A stretch of DNA of 16,026 nucleotides, taken from the NCBI GenBank assembly GCA_018814465.1, contig JAHIZR010000375.1:1-16026 (forward strand), read 5' to 3'. Positions 11,929 to 16,026 of this stretch are shown piece by piece. The translations under genes were made by a program, and so were the position numbers. The notes beneath the pieces are model-generated. The model was given only the letters and a program-made list of their open reading frames with translations. It was not told where the DNA came from and made no database searches. This stretch comes from a bacterium (lineage in GTDB: Bacteria; Electryoneota; RPQS01). Position 1 is the stretch's first letter. Every line of letters begins with the position of its first letter.

Positions 11929-14586
11929 CTACATACTGAACCAGTAGCTCGCTTTGATCATGAAGATATCATCGGGATCCGCGTCAGTCAGGTTTTCGAG
12001 CGAGCGTTTGAATTCAAACTCTCCGTTCTGCTCATAGTACTCTTGGCCGTGCGTCCAGACAAAGTACAAACTCGATCCCAGCGTGTACTCCCACTTCAGG
12101 ATAAAATTCGCCCGCATCGAATTGTACGAGAAATCAGGATTGTTAAACCCGAAACTGCCGGCGGGACCGCTGCCGTCCGGATCGATCGTATACATTCCGT
12201 CTTCCAGCGTGATGTCGCCGTCGGCATATTCATCGAAGTCGAAGCTCCCCGGCTGTGCCAACTGTTTAAAGTCGCTGTAATCGCCGGACGAGATAAACGG
12301 CTGCAGATAGAGATGGAGACTGAGCCGGGGTGTGAAAGTCCAGTTGGTGCGAATCGCGGTCGCCAGTTCCCGGTATTTGAGTGCCGAGAATACATAGCGA
12401 TTCTCATAGGTGGCAGTGGCCAGAGGATCGGCAAAAATACGAACGTACTGCGCCGGATCTTCGCTGTACGACAGCGACGGGGCGATTTCGATATTCAGAT
12501 TTGAAGCGGGCTTCAACCGGATACTGACATAAGGATCGAGTGAATAGTCATCGCCGGCTGTATGTTCATAATTGACTTCCGCGTAAAGCTCGACCGGCTT
12601 GCGTGAATCCGATGAGCCGATCAGCGTTAGCATGTAGGAAGACGGGTCTGTAGTCAGCGGTCCGCCTCTGGTTCGGGTGTTATTATAGGTCTCCAGTGGA
12701 AACGTAAACAGTTTAAACGTCAGCGCGGAATAGTTATGGAAGGTAACCGAGCTGTAGGATCGGACCATGAAATTCGTTAGGTTTCCGCCGAAATCGTGGG
12801 TTTCCGCCACCGCGAATCGCTGCTGTGCTGATTGTCTCCATGAATTCGGCACAGTCCAGCGATAGCCCCAGTCCAAATGACTATAGACGATGTCCGTACG
12901 CCAGACATAACCGAGATCATTTACGTCGAAGCCTGGATCGATAGCGCCCAGCATGGAATGCGCAATCCAGTTGCCGCGTTCCTTGTTAAAAACCAGCCTG
13001 CCTGCCGTTCCTGTCAATGATGTCGCATTCGAATCCACGCTCACGTACCCTGCGTCTGGCCGCTGAAAATAGTGAAGTGAAGCTCTTTGCAGCGCGATCA
13101 TTCTCGCTTCGCTTCCGGTGACATGCGTGAGTCCCGCCCAGCCGCCGAGTACATAGGTACGGTCGGCATCCAGGAATGTCCAGCCGTCAAGTCCCCCCGC
13201 GAATGAATTCGAGCTCAACTGATCCTTCAGCGCGTCATCGTCAAAGAAACGGTGTGTATTGGAGATGATTACGCCCACTCCTCGCATCCCGCCCTGGTAC
13301 TCGCGCATGACGCGACTAACTGTGTAGTAGGTTGCCGGTTCGATTTCAAGCTTGGTCCGCTCGCCGTTATTCTCCAGTTCGGCGATCTCTTTTGCTGTGA
13401 CTGCGTGAATACTGCCGCCCTTCCAGTCTCCGCCGAACGTGCCTGTAATTTTCCCCGCCCCCAGAATTCTCGTTCCATCCGGTACGTCCCGGTAATCAGC
13501 AGACGGTATACCTCCCTGCGGTGGTCGGCCGATCCTGCGGCTGTAAAAAAAAGCAGGGTCGGACCAGAAAAAGGTGTTGTAGCTCGAAGAGCCGCCGATA
13601 CCAAAATTAAAATAGCGCGATCCTTCGATGAAGAACGGCCGTTTTTCATCATAGTATGTTTCGACGTCCGTCAGATTCACAACCGCCGGATCAACTTCCA
13701 CCTGTCCGAAATCCGGATTAAAGGTCGCATCAAGCACAAGTCCGGTCCCAAGTCCGATCTTGGTATCGAGTCCGCCTGTTCCACTGAATTCTGCGTCGTC
13801 GTGAAACGGATCGGTGCTTTCCGTTTGACGGAATCTCGACTTGCCGCGCACGTAGGGTAAAAGCTCAATATAGTGTGGCGTGCGGATGTCTCGCAGGCCG
13901 GTCAGGTGCGCGAATCTTGAAACAAATCCACTCTCCTTTCGCGGCGTGTAGACCAGAAAACTCGTCTCGTGCCGCCGCGTCATCCACCTCCAGAAATTGA
14001 CGCCCCACACGATGCTGTCCTGCTTCTGGAATCGCAGCTGCGAAAACGGAATCTTGAATTCCGCGCACCAGCCCAGCGAATCCCGCGACGTTTTCCCCGA
14101 CCAGACACCGTCCCATGTATTATCCTCCCACACATCATTGTAAAGCGTCCCGTCATAGATGCTGCCGGTTGGATCCATGGCGAAATAGTATCCAGACTGA
14201 TGATCGTGATAGGTGTCCAGATCCACCCAGAATCCGTCGGAATCTATGCCGTAGTCGCGCCGCACCAGGCAGCCGACGATGGAATCCGGCTCGCTGTCGT
14301 ACATCCGCGCGCCGACATAAAGATGCATGTCATCATAAAGTACGCGCACTTCTGTACCTTGCGTCGGTGCCACGCCTTCCTCAGGTTCCTTCTGTGTGAA
14401 TTCACCCGCGGGCTGTGCCTGCAACCACTCGGCGTCATCGAGAATTCCGTCAATTTTGGGTGGTTTTTCTACGTGTACAGCGATGACATCAGGAGATTCG
14501 TTCTGATTCGAATAACCATAAGAGTTTGAAGAACAAACCGCGAGCAGAGCAGGAAGCAGGAGGGTGAAGGTGTTCAAGTGCTTCAT
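11929..14586 (-). CDS. DUF5916 outer-membrane protein with CBM9-like N-terminal domain
   Basis: The product is 885 aa from the ATG at 14584-14586, which has GGAG 9 nt upstream; the frame also opens at a TTG two codons earlier. Residues 1 to about 24 form a signal peptide (MKHLNTFTLLLPALLAV). Residues of about 35-210 match the family-9 carbohydrate-binding-like domain that begins these proteins (KIDGILDDAEWLQAQ; VRVLYDDMHLYVGARMYDSE; FKIPFSQLRF). The rest fits DUF5916: the hallmark YYDEKRPFFIEGSRYFNFG, then alternating strands typical of an outer-membrane barrel, ending in KASYWFSM. Family members are thought to sit in the outer membrane and may bind or take up glycans; no substrate is known. 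It is alone on its transcript and outside the island. Confidence 0.88.
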   Translation of the reverse strand: MKHLNTFTLLLPALLAVCSSNSYGYSNQNESPDVIAVHVEKPPKIDGILDDAEWLQAQPAGEFTQKEPEEGVAPTQGTEVRVLYDDMHLYVGARMYDSEPDSIVGCLVRRDYGIDSDGFWVDLDTYHDHQSGYYFAMDPTGSIYDGTLYNDVWEDNTWDGVWSGKTSRDSLGWCAEFKIPFSQLRFQKQDSIVWGVNFWRWMTRRHETSFLVYTPRKESGFVSRFAHLTGLRDIRTPHYIELLPYVRGKSRFRQTESTDPFHDDAEFSGTGGLDTKIGLGTGLVLDATFNPDFGQVEVDPAVVNLTDVETYYDEKRPFFIEGSRYFNFGIGGSSSYNTFFWSDPAFFYSRRIGRPPQGGIPSADYRDVPDGTRILGAGKITGTFGGDWKGGSIHAVTAKEIAELENNGERTKLEIEPATYYTVSRVMREYQGGMRGVGVIISNTHRFFDDDALKDQLSSNSFAGGLDGWTFLDADRTYVLGGWAGLTHVTGSEARMIALQRASLHYFQRPDAGYVSVDSNATSLTGTAGRLVFNKERGNWIAHSMLGAIDPGFDVNDLGYVWRTDIVYSHLDWGYRWTVPNSWRQSAQQRFAVAETHDFGGNLTNFMVRSYSSVTFHNYSALTFKLFTFPLETYNNTRTRGGPLTTDPSSYMLTLIGSSDSRKPVELYAEVNYEHTAGDDYSLDPYVSIRLKPASNLNIEIAPSLSYSEDPAQYVRIFADPLATATYENRYVFSALKYRELATAIRTNWTFTPRLSLHLYLQPFISSGDYSDFKQLAQPGSFDFDEYADGDITLEDGMYTIDPDGSGPAGSFGFNNPDFSYNSMRANFILKWEYTLGSSLYFVWTHGQEYYEQNGEFEFKRSLENLTDADPDDIFMIKASYWFSM

Positions 14587-14784
14587 TGTCAATAACTCCG
14601 GACAATAATAGGGATTAATCCATCGGTATTGCCAGTGGATTCCGTTCTCTATTTTGACAGATCGACTAGGATTTTGTTGCAGGTAAGCAATGCATGACGT
14701 AAGATGTTCATTAATGAAAAAAGTCCCGCCTTATCGACCCGCCCTTGACAAAGCGTAAACTCGCTATCTCCCTTGATCAGATAA
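14587..14784. other. Intergenic stretch between polyferredoxin and DUF5916 genes
   Basis: About 200 bp. It contains the DUF5916 ribosome binding site at the left, a run of six A at 14717-14722, and a C-rich pair of short motifs CCCGCC / CCCGCCC that do not form a hairpin. No clear terminator or gene was found. Confidence 0.5.
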
Positions 14785-15870
14785 TTACGACCCCGGATGC
14801 CCGTACTCCGCCGACTCCAGACGCTGCATGTGCATCCTGTATTCTTCATCCGTCAGTCCGCTCTCCCAAATCCCCAGCACTCTTGCTCCCAACGAGAACA
14901 CAATCATAATCGACACCGCAATGATTCCGATTTGCAGTGGTGATAGTTTCCGTTTCGCCGTTCCTATTTCGAGCGTATCTTTCACTGGGCAGGAAATTAC
15001 GCAGTTCATGCAGCCCGTGCATTCCGCGGACATGATGCTCGTTTTGCTCATCACCGGCAGCCGCGCCGGACACACCCGGTCGCACTTCCCGCAATCAATG
15101 CACGTCTCAGCCTTGCGCCTGATTTTGACCGGCGAAAACATGGAGAACAACCCCAACAGCGCGCCGTAGGGGCACAAATACCGGCACCAGAAGCCCTCGA
15201 TCAAAACACTCCCCAGCATCAAAATCCCGATCACCGTCAATCCGACGCTGCCGATATTTACAAAAAACAGCAGCATTTTCACATCGGACACGCGGTTATA
15301 GGGACTCGCGATAAACGCCGCGATCCCCTCCGTTCCCATCGTCACAAACGCCCACAGAAAAAAGCCCAGCAGCGCGTATTTCAAACTCAGCAACGGATAA
15401 TCCAGCCAGCGCTGCAGTAGAAAACTGCGCTTTCGTTTCAACATCCAACGTCCGAGATTCGCCAGATACTCCGATAAAAATCCCACCGGACACAGCCACG
15501 AACAGAACGCCTTCCGCATCGCGACCGCCATCACAAGTATCGCCAGCACGATCACTGTCGCCGCCGGATGAATCGTATTCAACGTTCCCGTCGCGAACCA
15601 GTCGATCACACCCATTAAACCGCTGATCGGCAGCCAGCCCTCGATTCCCGGTGGACGGTAGGGGAGACCGTCTGCTGTGCTGTCCAATCCTGCATGAACA
15701 AACCGATAGAACTGAATGCCGATCAGGATATTGAACAGCGTGAAACCGATCTGAACAGCTCGTCGCCATTGCATGGCCTGACTGTTGCTTCGTTTTTGCG
15801 ATGCCTGGAAATAAGAGTGCGCGGATTTCTGCATCTGAACAACAGGGAGTCGCGAAGTAATATTACTCAT
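14785..15870 (-). CDS. NapH-type polyferredoxin membrane protein
   Basis: The product is 361 aa from the ATG at 15868-15870. The frame opens at a TTG at 15903, and neither start has a good ribosome binding site, so the start is uncertain. The sequence has about five membrane helices. Two Cys-X3-Cys-Pro motifs at the ends of helices (CSWLCPVG and CRYLCPYG) are typical of the NapH/NosR/CcoG group. Two classic 4Fe-4S ferredoxin motifs follow (CIDCGKCDRVCP and CTGCMNCVISCP), and a last helix ends in a short charged tail. Family members pass electrons from quinol or other donors to periplasmic reductases. No partner reductase is visible in the window, so the specific pathway cannot be named. Confidence 0.88.
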   Translation of the reverse strand: MSNITSRLPVVQMQKSAHSYFQASQKRSNSQAMQWRRAVQIGFTLFNILIGIQFYRFVHAGLDSTADGLPYRPPGIEGWLPISGLMGVIDWFATGTLNTIHPAATVIVLAILVMAVAMRKAFCSWLCPVGFLSEYLANLGRWMLKRKRSFLLQRWLDYPLLSLKYALLGFFLWAFVTMGTEGIAAFIASPYNRVSDVKMLLFFVNIGSVGLTVIGILMLGSVLIEGFWCRYLCPYGALLGLFSMFSPVKIRRKAETCIDCGKCDRVCPARLPVMSKTSIMSAECTGCMNCVISCPVKDTLEIGTAKRKLSPLQIGIIAVSIMIVFSLGARVLGIWESGLTDEEYRMHMQRLESAEYGHPGS

Positions 15871-15968
15871 ATTTAACGGATAAAATGACAAACATATCCA
15901 CAATATAATATTTTCCTGTCAGAAGAGCTTCACAGAATTGTTTAATAAAAAGCCGGATTGCCATCAGA

Positions 15969-16026
15969 TCACTTCGGTTCTGCGGAGACTTTGACGTTGA
16001 CAGCATCGACAGTAATATTCGCAGCA
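15969..16026 (-). CDS. 3' end of an upstream gene (partial)
   Basis: Reading the minus strand inward from the right edge, one frame gives AANITVDAVNVKVSAEPK followed by TGA at 15969-15971. The short peptide looks like a genuine C terminus. It lies about 100 bp upstream of the polyferredoxin gene on the same strand, so the two may be co-transcribed. Too little is present to name it. Confidence 0.45.
   Translation of the reverse strand, partial: AANITVDAVNVKVSAEPK

Noticed and set aside
11890..12504. 204-codon plus-strand ORF, and similar ones at 13252-13860 and 13969-14529
   Set aside because: These are antisense shadows of the DUF5916 gene, whose protein sequence is clearly family-like.
14649..14849. 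66-codon minus-strand ORF
   Set aside because: It overlaps the end of the polyferredoxin gene in another frame and has no supporting features.

Overview
The window reads as a Gram-negative bacterial chromosome carrying an integrated accessory island. The outer-membrane assignment rests on the DUF5916-type barrel protein at the right. The taxon cannot be fixed from sequence alone; DUF5916 proteins are common in Bacteroidetes-related phyla, Gemmatimonadetes and several uncultured phyla.

Left part (1-5240): a compact, apparently complete type II-C CRISPR-Cas locus. A CRISPR array with 36-bp repeats runs off the left edge (ten full repeats and a partial one; ten spacers, one present twice). Next come cas2, cas1 and a 1008-residue cas9, all on the minus strand. 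A tracrRNA gene sits just upstream of cas9 on the plus strand; I found it through a 20-nt perfect anti-repeat, a lower stem, three hairpins and a terminator. The likely cas9 promoter lies beyond it, so the cas9 mRNA leader would be antisense to the whole tracrRNA.

Middle part (5241-10508): a regulatory-looking AT-rich gap with one doubtful small ORF. It is followed by a plus-strand gene set that I do not recognise as a named system: a soluble multi-GAF histidine-kinase-like protein (870 aa), a stand-alone divergent receiver-like protein (190 aa) and a membrane-anchored coiled-coil protein (287 aa). A fourth reading frame follows, apparently broken by one frameshift and one nonsense codon. The layout recalls kinase/receiver/effector defence operons such as Detocs, but the proteins look different; this is the best candidate for an undescribed system here.

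Junction (10509-11667): a tyrosine recombinase ends 4 bp before the 3' half of a tRNA-Pro(TGG) gene, cut at the anticodon stem-loop and followed by a terminator. This is a textbook attachment-site scar. Everything to its left is therefore likely island DNA, so the CRISPR-Cas locus and the kinase system may travel together. The intact tRNA end was not found and probably lies beyond position 1.

Right part (11668-16026): ordinary chromosome, all minus strand: a DUF5916/CBM9-like outer-membrane protein, a NapH-type polyferredoxin membrane protein, and the last codons of another gene at the edge.
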